Source: Sphingomonas colocasiae (GTDB lineage: Bacteria; Pseudomonadota; Alphaproteobacteria; Sphingomonadales; Sphingomonadaceae). Taken from it: 64,000 bases of DNA. Location of the stretch: positions 310,001 through 374,000 of the forward strand of contig NZ_JAINVV010000001.1 in the NCBI RefSeq assembly GCF_019880585.1. Direction: 5' to 3'. Positions within the stretch are counted from its first letter, which is position 1. Every line of letters begins with the position of its first letter. Under the pieces are notes generated by a model, which did no database searches, was not told the origin of the DNA, and saw nothing but the letters and a program-made list of their open reading frames with translations. Positions 55,818-64,000 of this stretch are shown piece by piece. The position numbers and the translations under genes were made by a program.

Positions 55818-56285
55818 ATGCGTTTGGGGGGGGTATTGCTGGTGATCGCGGCCGCGTTGACGGCCTCGGGGCCGGCGGAGGCGAGGCGTTCGGCGATGTC
55901 GAACACGCCGGAAATCGCGCTGATCGCGGATCTGCCCAATGATTCGCGTTTCGAGGCTTATGGCGCTGAGGGGCGGACGGTGACGCTCGACCTCGGCTGG
56001 TCCTATCGCGAGTTCAGCGCGCTGTGGATGCCGTTCGCTGCGTGGAAGGAAGAGGGGTTCGTCTTCTATTCGAGAGACGCAAACGGCCAGACCCACCTGG
56101 CGCCGGCTACGGCGCGTGAGCTCGCAGCGATCAAGCAGCTTACCGGTGTCGATTACGAAGCCGACTACGCCTTTCCCTATTGGCAATATTATTGGGGCTG
56201 GGGCCCGCTGGCGCTGGTGATCGGTCTGGTCGTCTGGCGGCGCCGGCAGGAGCAGAAGCGCAAGGATGCCGAAGGGATCATGTGA
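55818..56285 (+). CDS. hypothetical membrane-anchored exported protein
   Basis: 155 residues: signal peptide (about 1-22, ending AEARR), a periplasmic domain with WSYREFSALWMPFAAW, and a C-terminal helix WGPLALVIGLVVWRRR with basic tail. The stop overlaps the GST ATG (TGATG), the start lies two bases after the oxidoreductase stop. Function unknown. The frame begun at 55509 is an overlap artefact. Confidence 0.75.
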   Translation: MRLGGVLLVIAAALTASGPAEARRSAMSNTPEIALIADLPNDSRFEAYGAEGRTVTLDLGWSYREFSALWMPFAAWKEEGFVFYSRDANGQTHLAPATARELAAIKQLTGVDYEADYAFPYWQYYWGWGPLALVIGLVVWRRRQEQKRKDAEGIM

Positions 56286-56905
56286 TGGGCGACAAGCTGA
56301 TCCTTCACGAATATGCCCAGTCGGGGAATTGCTACAAGATCCGGCTGACCGCCGCGCATCTCGGGCGGCGGATCGAGCGCGTCGAATACGACATCATGAA
56401 GGGCGAGACCCGGACTCCCGAGTTCCTGACCAACATCAATGCGGTCGGCCGCATTCCGGTGCTTCAGGTGGGGCAGCGCTTCCTGCCCGAAAGCAATGCC
56501 GCCTGCTTCTATCTGGCCGACGGATCCGCGCTGATTCCCGAGGATCGTTTTGCGCGGGCCGACATGCTGCGCTGGATGTTCTTCGAGCAATATCATCATG
56601 AGCCCAATATCGCGACGGTGCGCTTCTGGGTCATGTTCGTCGGCGGGGACGCGCTGAGCGAAGTCCAGCGCGCCCAGTTGCCGGCCAAGCGGCTGGCGGG
56701 CGAGAGGGCCTTGCAGCAGATGGATGATCATCTGGCGCTCAGGAACTGGTTCGTGGGCGAGGCCCCGACGCTCGCCGATATCTGCCTCTACGCCTATAGC
56801 CATGTCGCGGAGGAGGGCGGGTTCGACCTTTCGCTTTATCCGCACGTGCGCGCCTGGCTCGATCGGATGGCCGATCTGCCCGGGCATATTGTCATGGAAG
56901 CGTAA
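56285..56905 (+). CDS. glutathione S-transferase family protein
   Basis: 206 residues: thioredoxin-like N-terminal domain (LHEYAQSGNCYKIRLTA, GRIPVLQV, ESNAACFYLA) and an all-helical C-terminal domain (ALRNWFVGEAPTLADICLYAYSHVAEEGG). Catalytic Ser/Cys region SGNCYK. It may conjugate or reduce glutathione adducts. Third gene of the quinone-reductase operon. Confidence 0.9.
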   Translation: MGDKLILHEYAQSGNCYKIRLTAAHLGRRIERVEYDIMKGETRTPEFLTNINAVGRIPVLQVGQRFLPESNAACFYLADGSALIPEDRFARADMLRWMFFEQYHHEPNIATVRFWVMFVGGDALSEVQRAQLPAKRLAGERALQQMDDHLALRNWFVGEAPTLADICLYAYSHVAEEGGFDLSLYPHVRAWLDRMADLPGHIVMEA

Positions 56906-56979
56906 TCGCTCCGGCGTTCAAACTGTAACCAAAAATCGCGATTGCTCCCGGGCAAGGTCAACGTCCGGGGGAAGAATTC

Positions 56980-57849
56980 ATGGACGCGGTCACCCGCCTT
57001 GCCGTCGATGGCGAAATATTCGACTTTCATCGTTCCGAACCGACGATCCCCGAACCTTGCCAGAGCCGGAGCCGACGCCGTTTCCGGACGATCTGGATTT
57101 CGGACATCCATCTGGGAACGCGCGGCTGCAATGCCGATATGCTGATCGACTTTCTCGACAGCACCGACAGCGAGACGCTGTATCTGGTCGGCGACATCAT
57201 CGACGGCTGGCGGCTGAAGAAGCGCTTTTACTGGCCTGCCGCACATAACGACATCGTCTGGCGCATCCTGAAACGCGCGAAGCGCGGTACGCGGATCATC
57301 TATGTACCGGGCAATCACGACGAAATGCTCCGTCCCTATGCGGGGCTGAACTTCGGCGGCGTCGAGATCCGCCGCAATGCGATCCACGAAACCGCCGATG
57401 GACGGCGACTGCTGGTGCTGCACGGCGACGAGTTCGACACGATCATGCTGGCGCATCGCTGGCTCGCCCATGTCGGCGACTTCGCTTACGAACTGATGAT
57501 GAAGCTCAACTATGTCGTGAACCGGGTGCGCACCGCGTTTGGGCTTCCCTATTGGTCGCTGTCCAAAATGGCCAAGCACAAGGTGAAGAACGCGGTCGAG
57601 TTCATCTCGAAGTTCGAGGAGATCGTGGCGCACGAAGCGGGCCAAAGGGGCGTCGATGGCGTCGTTTGCGGGCATATCCATACCGCCGAGATCCGCGATA
57701 TTTCAGGTGTCGCCTATTATAATGACGGTGACTGGGTGGAAGGCTGCACCGCGCTGGTCGAGCATTCCGACGGGCGCATGGAAGTGCTCCACTGGGCCGA
57801 CGAGATCACAGCGCGCAACAGCCGCGACGTCGCGCGGATCGCGGCATGA
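56980..57849 (+). CDS. plcP: metallophosphoesterase, PlcP-like (phospholipase C-type)
   Basis: 289 residues of the calcineurin-like family: SDIHLGTRGC (36-45 area), VGDIIDGW, PGNHDE, LHGDEFD and GHIH, ligands for a binuclear metal centre. Annotated relatives are called UDP-2,3-diacylglucosamine diphosphatase, but the length and the coupled glycosyltransferase match alphaproteobacterial PlcP, which releases diacylglycerol from phospholipids under phosphate limitation. It is ATGA-coupled to the glycosyltransferase. A partial Pho-box-like CTGTAAC lies at 56923. LpxH activity is the alternative. Confidence 0.8.
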   Translation: MDAVTRLAVDGEIFDFHRSEPTIPEPCQSRSRRRFRTIWISDIHLGTRGCNADMLIDFLDSTDSETLYLVGDIIDGWRLKKRFYWPAAHNDIVWRILKRAKRGTRIIYVPGNHDEMLRPYAGLNFGGVEIRRNAIHETADGRRLLVLHGDEFDTIMLAHRWLAHVGDFAYELMMKLNYVVNRVRTAFGLPYWSLSKMAKHKVKNAVEFISKFEEIVAHEAGQRGVDGVVCGHIHTAEIRDISGVAYYNDGDWVEGCTALVEHSDGRMEVLHWADEITARNSRDVARIAA

Positions 57850-58874
57850 GGATCGCGATCGTCACCGATGCCTGGGAACCCCAGGTCAACGGCGTCGTCC
57901 GGACGCTGAAGGCGGTGCGCGAGCAACTGGAGGGGCAGGGGCATCTCATCCGCGTGATCTCGCCCGATCTCTTCTACTCGCTGCCATGCCCGACCTATCC
58001 GGAGATCAGGCTGGCCATGGCGCGCACCATGACGGTGGGTTCGATGATCGCCGATTTCGCGCCCGACGCGATCCATCTGGCGACCGAAGGACCGCTCTGT
58101 GCCGCCGCGCGGCGCTGGTGCCTGCGGCGCGCCATTCCTTTCACGACGGCCTATCATACCCAGTTTCCCGATTATGCCGCGAAGCGGACGGGCATGCCCG
58201 CCCAATGGTTCTGGCGCTACATCCAGTGGTTCCATGCGCCGTCGAGTGCGGTGCTGGTGTCGACCGCGTCGGTCCGCGCGACGCTGCGCGCGCACGGGAT
58301 CGATCGCCTCCGCCATTGGGGGCGCGGTGTCGACCTGTCGTACTTCCGCCCGGATGCGCCGCCGCTCGATGTGCTGGCCGGCTTGCCCCGGCCGGTCCAG
58401 CTCTATGTCGGGCGCGTCGCGGTCGAGAAGAATATCGAGGCGTTCCTGACCAGCGGCGTGCCGGGCACGAAAGTCGTGGTGGGCGACGGACCGGCACGCG
58501 CCGCGCTGGAGGCCGGTTATCCGGACGCACTGTTCTTGGGCGCGCAATCCGGCACGGCGCTTGCGGGGGCTTATGCCGGGGCGGATGTGTTCGTCTTTCC
58601 CAGCCGCACCGACACATTCGGGCTGGTGATGATCGAGGCGCTGGCCTGCGGAACGCCTGTCGCCGCCTATCCGGTCACCGGGCCGATCGATGTGATCGAC
58701 GAAACCGTCGGGGCTATGGACGAGGATCTGGATGGCGCGATCCGGCGTGCGCTGACGCGCGATCGCGCGGCCTGCGCCGCCTATGGCGGGCGCTTCAGCT
58801 GGTCGGCGAGCGCGGCCGAGTTTCGCGATGCGCTGGTTCCGATCGCCGAAGAGGGATTCGCCGTCGCGGCCTGA
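57846..58874 (+). CDS. agt: glycosyltransferase family 4, Agt-like
   Basis: 342 residues, GT-B fold. N-terminal IVTDAWEPQVNGVVRTL with the NGV donor/acceptor loop, C-terminal YVGRVAVEKNIEAF and SRTDTFGLVMIEALACGTPV (E-x7-E). Family members transfer sugars from GDP-mannose or UDP-sugars to diacylglycerol. Overlap with plcP (ATGA) suggests DAG released by PlcP is glycosylated to make a phosphorus-free lipid. Sugar and linkage cannot be read. Confidence 0.82.
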   Translation: MRIAIVTDAWEPQVNGVVRTLKAVREQLEGQGHLIRVISPDLFYSLPCPTYPEIRLAMARTMTVGSMIADFAPDAIHLATEGPLCAAARRWCLRRAIPFTTAYHTQFPDYAAKRTGMPAQWFWRYIQWFHAPSSAVLVSTASVRATLRAHGIDRLRHWGRGVDLSYFRPDAPPLDVLAGLPRPVQLYVGRVAVEKNIEAFLTSGVPGTKVVVGDGPARAALEAGYPDALFLGAQSGTALAGAYAGADVFVFPSRTDTFGLVMIEALACGTPVAAYPVTGPIDVIDETVGAMDEDLDGAIRRALTRDRAACAAYGGRFSWSASAAEFRDALVPIAEEGFAVAA

Positions 58875-58921
58875 ATGGCGGCATCATAATCTTGCCCGCT
58901 TCCAGGGTTACAGGACGGGGC

Positions 58922-59545
58922 ATGGACGCCGCGCACTCGATCATCGCCTTCACCGCCGCCGCGGCCCTGCTCACGGTGACGCCGGGCATCGACACGGTGA
59001 TGGTCCTGCGGAGCGTGGCGGGCGGCGATGCGCGCCAGGGCATTCATGCCGCGATCGGGATCGGTCTTGGATGTCTGGCATGGGGCGCCGCCGCGGCGCT
59101 GGGGCTCGGCGTCGTGCTAGCCGCGTCCGAACTGGCCTTCACCACGCTCAAACTCGCCGGCGCCGCCTATCTGGTCTGGCTGGGCGTGAAGCTGGTGCTG
59201 TGGCCGCGCGATCGCCTGGCGGTCGAGGGGGCGGCGGACATCGACGCACATCAGGCGCTGCGGCGTGGTTTCCTGACCAATCTGCTCAACCCCAAGGTCG
59301 GCATCTTCTATATCACCTTCCTGCCGCAATTCGTGCCGGCGGGGGCGGATATGGTGGCGTTCTCGTTCCTGCTCGCCTGCATTCACGTTCTGCTTGGATG
59401 GGTCTGGTTCGGTATCCTCATCGCCGCCGCGGTTCCGTTCGGGCGGTTCCTGGCGCGCGGGGGCGTGGTGCGGGTGCTCGATCGGATGACGGGCGGGCTC
59501 TTCATCGTCTTCGGGCTCAGGCTGGCATTCGCGCGGCAGCCCTGA
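58922..59545 (+). CDS. LysE/RhtB-family exporter
   Basis: 207 residues with about six membrane helices and the family N-terminus LTVTPGIDTVMVLRSVAGG and GFLTNLLNPKVGIFYITFLPQF. It exports amino acids or their derivatives across the inner membrane; substrate unknown. AGGACGGGG precedes the ATG. Confidence 0.92.
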   Translation: MDAAHSIIAFTAAAALLTVTPGIDTVMVLRSVAGGDARQGIHAAIGIGLGCLAWGAAAALGLGVVLAASELAFTTLKLAGAAYLVWLGVKLVLWPRDRLAVEGAADIDAHQALRRGFLTNLLNPKVGIFYITFLPQFVPAGADMVAFSFLLACIHVLLGWVWFGILIAAAVPFGRFLARGGVVRVLDRMTGGLFIVFGLRLAFARQP

Positions 59546-59668
59546 TTCAGGGCGTTGCGCGCCGCTTGGCGATGAAACTTGCCCTTGCCGGGTTTCGGCA
59601 CTAGATCGAATATATGTTTCCGGCCGCTCCGTATGGGGCGGCCCTTATTTTATCTGGAGAATTTCGCC

Positions 59669-60355
59669 GTGGTTCAGCCGCTTATGCCCCACGCGACCGC
59701 GTCCTGGCTGGTCGACAATACGTCTCTCAGCTTCGAGCAGATCGCCGAATTCTGCGGGCTCCACATCCTCGAGGTGCAGGCGATCGCCGACGACACCGCC
59801 GCGACCAAGCTGACCGGCCGCGATCCCGTTCGTGCGCATGAGCTCACGATGGAAGAGATCGAGAAGGGCCAGCAGGATCCCAATTACACGCTGAAGATGC
59901 AGAAGGGGCCGGAACAGGTCCGCCGTACCAAGGGACCGCGTTATACCCCGGTTTCCAAGCGTCAGGACAAGCCCGACGGCATCGCCTGGATCATCCGCAA
60001 CCACCCTGAGATCTCGGACGGCGCGATCGGCAAGCTGATCGGAACAACCCGCACGACGATCCAGGCCATCCGCGAGCGTTCGCACTGGAACATCGCGAAC
60101 ATCATTCCCAAGGATCCCGTCACGCTGGGCCTGTGCTCGCAGCGCGAACTCGACGCGCTCGTGGCGCGCGCCGCCAAGAAGGCCGGGATCGAGACGCCGA
60201 CCGACAGCCGCATCGACGGCGATCGCGCCGCGCTGATCGAAGAACTTCGCGCCGAGCGCGAAGCGGCCGCGCGCGACGCGGAAGCCGCGCTGAATGCCGA
60301 GGAGGCGCCCGCCGCGCCCGTCGAGCTGACGCGTGACTCGCTCTTCAAGCGGTAA
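59669..60355 (+). CDS. trcR: cell-cycle transcriptional regulator TrcR (DUF1013)
   Basis: 228 residues of the DUF1013 family, named TrcR. Conserved PHATASWLVDNTSLSFEQIAEFCG at the start, KRQDKPDGIAWIIRNHPE near 105 and GTTRTTIQAIRERSHWN (helix-turn-helix-like) near 130, then an Ala/Glu-rich tail. GTG at 59669 has TGGAGA eight bases upstream; the extension to 59579 is not needed. Found throughout alphaproteobacteria near cell-cycle genes; targets unclear. Confidence 0.9.
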   Translation: MVQPLMPHATASWLVDNTSLSFEQIAEFCGLHILEVQAIADDTAATKLTGRDPVRAHELTMEEIEKGQQDPNYTLKMQKGPEQVRRTKGPRYTPVSKRQDKPDGIAWIIRNHPEISDGAIGKLIGTTRTTIQAIRERSHWNIANIIPKDPVTLGLCSQRELDALVARAAKKAGIETPTDSRIDGDRAALIEELRAEREAAARDAEAALNAEEAPAAPVELTRDSLFKR

Positions 60356-61433
60356 TAGTTCGCCCGATGCGTCGCTGACGCAGGACGAAAGCTTCGTCGG
60401 AACCAGCTTCCGGGGGCTGACCTATCCGCTCGGGCGTTTCGCGCCGGAGCCGGGAACGCTCCACGAACTCGCCAGCGGCGTGCGCTGGGCGCGGATCCGG
60501 TTTCCGGGCTCGCTCGGCCATATCAATAGCTGGGTGCTCGACGATGGCGCCGGCGTGGCGATCTGCGACACCGGCGTGGATATCCCGCTTTGCCGGCAGG
60601 ATTGGGAGGCGATCCTGGCCGGCCCGCTGAGCGGCGCCACGGTCACGCGCGTGATCGGCACCCATTTCCATCCCGATCATATCGGCCTGGCCGGCTGGCT
60701 CTCTGCGCGCGACGGCGCGCGGGTCTGGATGACGCGCGGCGAATGGCTGACGGCTCAGCTCGCCTGTGCCGATGCGCGCGATATCGTGCCCGAAGATGTG
60801 ATCGCGATGCGCCGCGCGGCGGGCTGGAGCGACGAGCAGATCGACGTTTCGCGCGCGGAGGGCTGGGGGCGGATGCGGCAGATGGTGTCGCCGTTGCCGA
60901 TCGGCTTTCATCGTGTCCAGGACGGTGACGTGATCGCGATCGGCGATGCCGAATGGCGCGTCGTCACCGGCTGCGGGCACAGCCCGGAACATGCCTGTCT
61001 GGTGAACGATGCGCAGGGCCTGATGATCTCGGGCGATCAGGTGCTGCCGCGCATCAGTTCGAACGTCTCGCTGGGGGCGAGTGAGCCCGAGGCGGACCCG
61101 CTGGGCGATTGGCTCGCCTCGATCGACAAGCTGCTTGGCCTGTCCGACGATCTGCTGGTGCTGCCCGCCCATGGCGAGCCGTTTCGCGGCCTCCATACGC
61201 GGCTGAACGCGCTGCGCCGCGAGCATGAGGCGCGCCTGGACGAACTCGCCGATTTCATGGAGACGCCGCGCCGGGCCGTGGATTGCTTTACCAAGCTGTT
61301 CCGCCGCGTGATCGACCAGAGCGTGCTCGGCCTGGCGACCGGCGAGGCGCTGTCGCATCTGCGCCATCTGGAGGTGACGGGACGCGCGGTGCGCGAGGTG
61401 CGCGACGGCGTCTGGTGGTTCCAGGCCGCTTGA
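60333..61433 (+). CDS. MBL-fold metallo-hydrolase
   Basis: 366 residues with the metallo-beta-lactamase motif THFHPDHIG (HxHxDH) near 111, GHSPEHACL and SGDQVLP, then a C-terminal winged-helix-like region (EARLDELADFMETPRRAVD). Resembles lactonase- or glyoxalase-II-like hydrolases. The GTG at 60333 overlaps trcR by 23 bases; no later start keeps the domain, so overlap is likely real. Confidence 0.87.
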   Translation: MTRSSSGNSSPDASLTQDESFVGTSFRGLTYPLGRFAPEPGTLHELASGVRWARIRFPGSLGHINSWVLDDGAGVAICDTGVDIPLCRQDWEAILAGPLSGATVTRVIGTHFHPDHIGLAGWLSARDGARVWMTRGEWLTAQLACADARDIVPEDVIAMRRAAGWSDEQIDVSRAEGWGRMRQMVSPLPIGFHRVQDGDVIAIGDAEWRVVTGCGHSPEHACLVNDAQGLMISGDQVLPRISSNVSLGASEPEADPLGDWLASIDKLLGLSDDLLVLPAHGEPFRGLHTRLNALRREHEARLDELADFMETPRRAVDCFTKLFRRVIDQSVLGLATGEALSHLRHLEVTGRAVREVRDGVWWFQAA

Positions 61434-61464
61434 CGCCTAGGGTCCGCCGCTTACACTTCTGTCA

Positions 61465-63150
61465 ATGAGCGCCGACAGCCCGATCTGGACCACCCATTAC
61501 GACCACCCCGGCAACTGGGATCGCGGCTTCGCGCCGCTGTCCCTGCCGGCCATGCTGGAGGCGAGCGCGGCGCGCTGGCCCGATGCCCCGCTGATCGATT
61601 TCATGGGGCGCCGCTACAGCTATGCCGAGACGCTGGACGGCGCCAATCGCGTGGCGTGCGGGCTGGCGAAGCTCGGCATCGTGCCCGGCGATCGGGTGGG
61701 ACTGTTTCTGCCCAATGTGCCGCATTATCTGGCCGCCTATTATGGTGGGTTGAAGCTGGGCGCGACGGTCGTCAATTTCTCGCCGCTCTACACCGCCGAC
61801 GAACTGGCCCATCAGGTCGAGGATTCGGGCATCAGGCTGCTTTTCACGCTGTCCGCCACTGCCTTGCTGCCGACCGCGCTCAAGGTGATGGAGCGATCCG
61901 GGCTGGAGCGGATCGTCGTCGGATCGGTGGCGGGCGCGTTGCCGGCCGGCAAGTCGCTGCTGTACCGCATGTTCCGCCGCAGCGACGTGGCCGCCCGCCC
62001 TGCTGATCCGCGCATCTCCAGCTTTTCGGCGCTGATCGCCAATGACGGCGTCTGCGAGACGCCGTCGATCGATCCGGTGCGCGACGTCGCGCTGATCCAA
62101 TATACCGGCGGAACCACGGGTACGCCCAAGGGGGCGATGCTGACGCACCAGAATCTGACGGCGAATGCGCGCCAGGTGGACGCGATCGACCCCTGGCACG
62201 ATCATGAGGACCGCATCGTCGGCGTGCTTCCCTTCTTCCATGTCTTCGCCAATACCTGCGTGCTCAACCGCACGGTCCAGCGCGGCGGCATGATCGCGAT
62301 GCTGCCGCGTTTCGACGCGGCGCAGACCCTGGCGCTGATCGAACGGATCAAGGCGACCGCGCTGCCCGGCGTGCCGACCATGTATCAGGCGCTGCTCGAT
62401 CATCCGCATGTCGAGCGGACCGATTTCTCGTCGCTTCGCGTCTGCATTTCGGGCGGTGCCCCGCTGCCCGAATCGCTCAAGGAACGATTCGAGGCGCGGA
62501 CGGGCGCTCGCGTCGTGGAGGGCTATGGCCTCACCGAAAGCGCGGGTGTCGTTTCGACCAATCCCTATGACGGGGCCGGCAAGCCCGGCACGATCGGCCA
62601 GCCGATTCCCGGCACCTATGTGAAGCTGGTCGACAAGGAGGATCCGAGGAAGCCCCCGGCGGCGGGCGAACCGGGCGAGATCGTCTTTGCCGGGCCGCAG
62701 GTCATGAAGGGATATTGGCAGCGGCCCGACGCCGACGCCGAGGTGTTCGTGGACGGCTATCTTCGCACCGGCGACGTCGGGGAAATCGACGCGGACGGCT
62801 ATATCCGCATCGTCGACCGGCTGAAGGACATGATCGCGGTTGGCGGATTCAAGGTGTTTCCGAGCCAGGTGGAGGACGTGCTTTATCGTTACCCGGGGGT
62901 AAAAGAGGCGCTTGTGATCGGAATCCCGGACGAATATCACGGTGAGGTACCGAAGGCGTTCGTGGTGCTCGACGGTACGGTGGGGATAAGCGGAGAAGAC
63001 TTGAAGGCCTGGCTGAATCCGCAGCTCGGCAAGCATGAGCGCGTCGCGGCGGTCGAGGTGCGGGGAAGCCTGCCCAAGACCCTGGTCGGCAAGCTCAGCC
63101 GCAAGGAGCTGGTGGAGGAGGAGCGGGCGAAGCGATCGGGTGGAGCATGA
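61465..63150 (+). CDS. long-chain fatty acid-CoA ligase family protein
   Basis: 561 residues of the ANL superfamily: P-loop YTGGTTGTPKGAMLTHQN near 210, GYGLTES near 353, YLRTGDVGEID near 432, and the catalytic lysine region KTLVGKLSRKELV near the end. Activates fatty acids as acyl-AMP then acyl-CoA. Follows an MBL-fold gene by 31 bases; overlaps the DUF1330 gene by ATGA. Confidence 0.93.
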   Translation: MSADSPIWTTHYDHPGNWDRGFAPLSLPAMLEASAARWPDAPLIDFMGRRYSYAETLDGANRVACGLAKLGIVPGDRVGLFLPNVPHYLAAYYGGLKLGATVVNFSPLYTADELAHQVEDSGIRLLFTLSATALLPTALKVMERSGLERIVVGSVAGALPAGKSLLYRMFRRSDVAARPADPRISSFSALIANDGVCETPSIDPVRDVALIQYTGGTTGTPKGAMLTHQNLTANARQVDAIDPWHDHEDRIVGVLPFFHVFANTCVLNRTVQRGGMIAMLPRFDAAQTLALIERIKATALPGVPTMYQALLDHPHVERTDFSSLRVCISGGAPLPESLKERFEARTGARVVEGYGLTESAGVVSTNPYDGAGKPGTIGQPIPGTYVKLVDKEDPRKPPAAGEPGEIVFAGPQVMKGYWQRPDADAEVFVDGYLRTGDVGEIDADGYIRIVDRLKDMIAVGGFKVFPSQVEDVLYRYPGVKEALVIGIPDEYHGEVPKAFVVLDGTVGISGEDLKAWLNPQLGKHERVAAVEVRGSLPKTLVGKLSRKELVEEERAKRSGGA

Positions 63151-63443
63151 CCGTTTACGCCGTTGCGTTGATCACCATCGAAGACCGTGTCACTTACAAG
63201 CGCTATCAAAGAAACTTCGGCGCCGTTTTTGAGAAGTTTCAGGGAAAGGTTCTGGCGATGCGGGACAAGCCCCGCGTCGTCGAGGGCGAATGGGTGGGCG
63301 ACAAGGTCGTCATCATGGCGTTCCCGAGCGAGGCCGCCTTCGAGGAATGGCGTCTTTCCCCCGAATATCTGGAGATTGTGGGCGACCGATTCTCGTCGAC
63401 CACAGGCCCGGTTCTGCTGGTCGACGGCCATCCCTGGTCCTGA
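63147..63443 (+). CDS. DUF1330 domain-containing protein
   Basis: 98 residues, a dimeric alpha/beta ferredoxin-like small protein: TVYAVALITIEDRVTYKRYQ, VEGEWVGDKVVIMAFPS, AFEEWRLSPEY. ATGA overlap with the acyl-CoA ligase indicates one operon. Function unknown. Confidence 0.9.
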   Translation: MTVYAVALITIEDRVTYKRYQRNFGAVFEKFQGKVLAMRDKPRVVEGEWVGDKVVIMAFPSEAAFEEWRLSPEYLEIVGDRFSSTTGPVLLVDGHPWS

Positions 63444-63550
63444 GCTGGCTCCAATCCTGTCTCGGTGCCGGGTGGAGGAGATGACGCTTTGGCTTCATAC
63501 AGGCGCGGCTTTGCTTGACCCCGCCCGGCCCTCTCAGCCATAGCGGCGCC

Positions 63551-63802
63551 ATGGGCGAAACGAGCACCGAGGACCTTGCGGGCCTCTCTTTCGAAGATGC
63601 GCTGAAACGGCTCGAGACGATCGTCTCGCGGCTCGAAAGCGGCGAGGCGTCGCTCGACGAATCGATCACCCTCTATGCGGAGGGGGACCGTTTGCGCGCG
63701 CAATGCGAGAAGCGGCTGTCCGACGCACAGGCCCGGATCGAGAAGATCAGCCTGGGGGGCGATGGCCGGCCGGCTGGAACCGCGCCCTTCGATGCTGGCT
63801 GA
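63551..63802 (+). CDS. xseB: exodeoxyribonuclease VII small subunit
   Basis: 83 residues, XseB coiled-coil: LSFEDALKRLETIVSRLESGEASLDESI and LYAEGDRL. It binds XseA; together they degrade single-stranded DNA. The ATG at 63551 begins the family-length protein; the polyprenyl synthase overlaps its 3' end, as commonly seen. Confidence 0.95.
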   Translation: MGETSTEDLAGLSFEDALKRLETIVSRLESGEASLDESITLYAEGDRLRAQCEKRLSDAQARIEKISLGGDGRPAGTAPFDAG

Positions 63803-64000
63803 TTCGCAGATGGCGGCCGCCAAGCTCAGCCTGAAGCCGGCGATGGAGCGTGTGGCGGCCGATATCGATCGTCAGTTCGATCTGCTTCTGCGCGTGCCCG
63901 ACGATCCGCGCAGACCGCTTTATGAGGCGATGCGCCATGCCGCGATCGGCGGGGGCAAGCGCGTGCGGCCCTTGCTGACGGTGGCGACCGCCGAACTGTT
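63792..64000 (+). CDS. ispA: polyprenyl synthetase (farnesyl diphosphate synthase-like), 5' part
   Basis: Only the first 69 residues are in the window; the frame is open at 64000. YEAMRHAAIGGGKRVRPLLTVATAEL is the N-terminal FPP-synthase region with the isopentenyl-diphosphate-binding GGGKR-R. The catalytic DDxxD lies beyond the edge. Start is ATG 63792 (overlaps xseB by 11 bases) or 63810. The xseB-ispA order supports farnesyl diphosphate synthase. Confidence 0.88.
   Translation, partial: MLADSQMAAAKLSLKPAMERVAADIDRQFDLLLRVPDDPRRPLYEAMRHAAIGGGKRVRPLLTVATAEL

Noticed and set aside
56923-56929. Full Pho box upstream of plcP
   Set aside because: Only one partial half (CTGTAAC) is visible; the second half-site at the expected spacing is missing.

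Overview
The window comes from the chromosome of a GC-rich alphaproteobacterium, almost certainly a sphingomonad (order Sphingomonadales). The evidence is the gene content: RcdA and TrcR cell-cycle factors, an alphaproteobacterial-type DksA with one remaining zinc-finger cysteine, YdcH-like and DUF1192 mini-proteins, and a PlcP/Agt-type lipid-remodelling pair. Short hairpin repeats of a kind common in sphingomonad intergenic regions are scattered throughout. I found no rRNA, tRNA, prophage, insertion sequence, conjugation gene or CRISPR array. Long antisense open frames occur opposite many genes because of high third-position GC; they were ignored.

Layout. 1-3.4 kb: a Rieske oxygenase (cut by the window edge), AmpG-like transporter, TPR membrane protein with a probable CTG start, and a small unknown gene followed by intergenic repeats. 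3.7-12.4 kb: an amino-acid catabolism block on the minus strand, hglS and a D-2-hydroxyglutarate dehydrogenase (lysine end-pathway) followed by astC-astA-astD-purU (arginine succinyltransferase pathway), with LysR and TetR regulators. 12.4-18.6 kb: rimO, a K+ channel, LysM/M23 lipoprotein, surE, serS and a host-attachment family protein. 18.6-22.3 kb: an exported serine-rich PEP-CTERM-like protein, a long AT-richer control region with CtrA-like half-sites, dksA, PilZ, two divergent DUF465 genes and rcdA. 22.4-28.2 kb: nitronate monooxygenase, a second astA coupled to an M20 hydrolase, malate synthase G. 28.3-32.7 kb: single-domain response regulator, a divergent solitary EF-Tu with structured leader and two tiny ORFs, an HWE histidine kinase and rppH. 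32.7-42.1 kb: a repeat-flanked GIY-YIG gene, esterase, HDAC-like enzyme, korAB, photolyase, cyclopropane-fatty-acid synthase and a serine hydrolase. 42.1-54.7 kb: PilZ, SDR, purF, hisI, a LiuR-like MerR regulator with an acyl-CoA dehydrogenase, an S9 peptidase, OmpA lipoprotein, phosphatase, clpA and a DUF1192 gene. 54.8-64 kb: quinone oxidoreductase, GST, the plcP-agt-like pair, LysE exporter, trcR, MBL hydrolase, acyl-CoA ligase, DUF1330, xseB and the start of a polyprenyl synthase.

How the parts work together. Most genes are housekeeping or central metabolism in short, tightly overlapping operons (ATGA, GTGA, TTGA, CTGA and TGATG junctions are frequent). The hglS/D2HGDH and ast operons both feed amino-acid carbon to 2-oxoglutarate, and korAB also acts on 2-oxoacids. 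DksA, PilZ, RcdA and TrcR point to cell-cycle and c-di-GMP control.

Most unusual locus: 28.9-30.6 kb. It holds an EF-Tu paralogue whose amino-acid-binding pocket differs from canonical EF-Tu at several otherwise fixed positions. It lies outside the str operon and is preceded by a 28-codon ORF with a strong ribosome binding site and an intrinsic terminator, an arrangement resembling an attenuator. Functional statements about this locus are inference.
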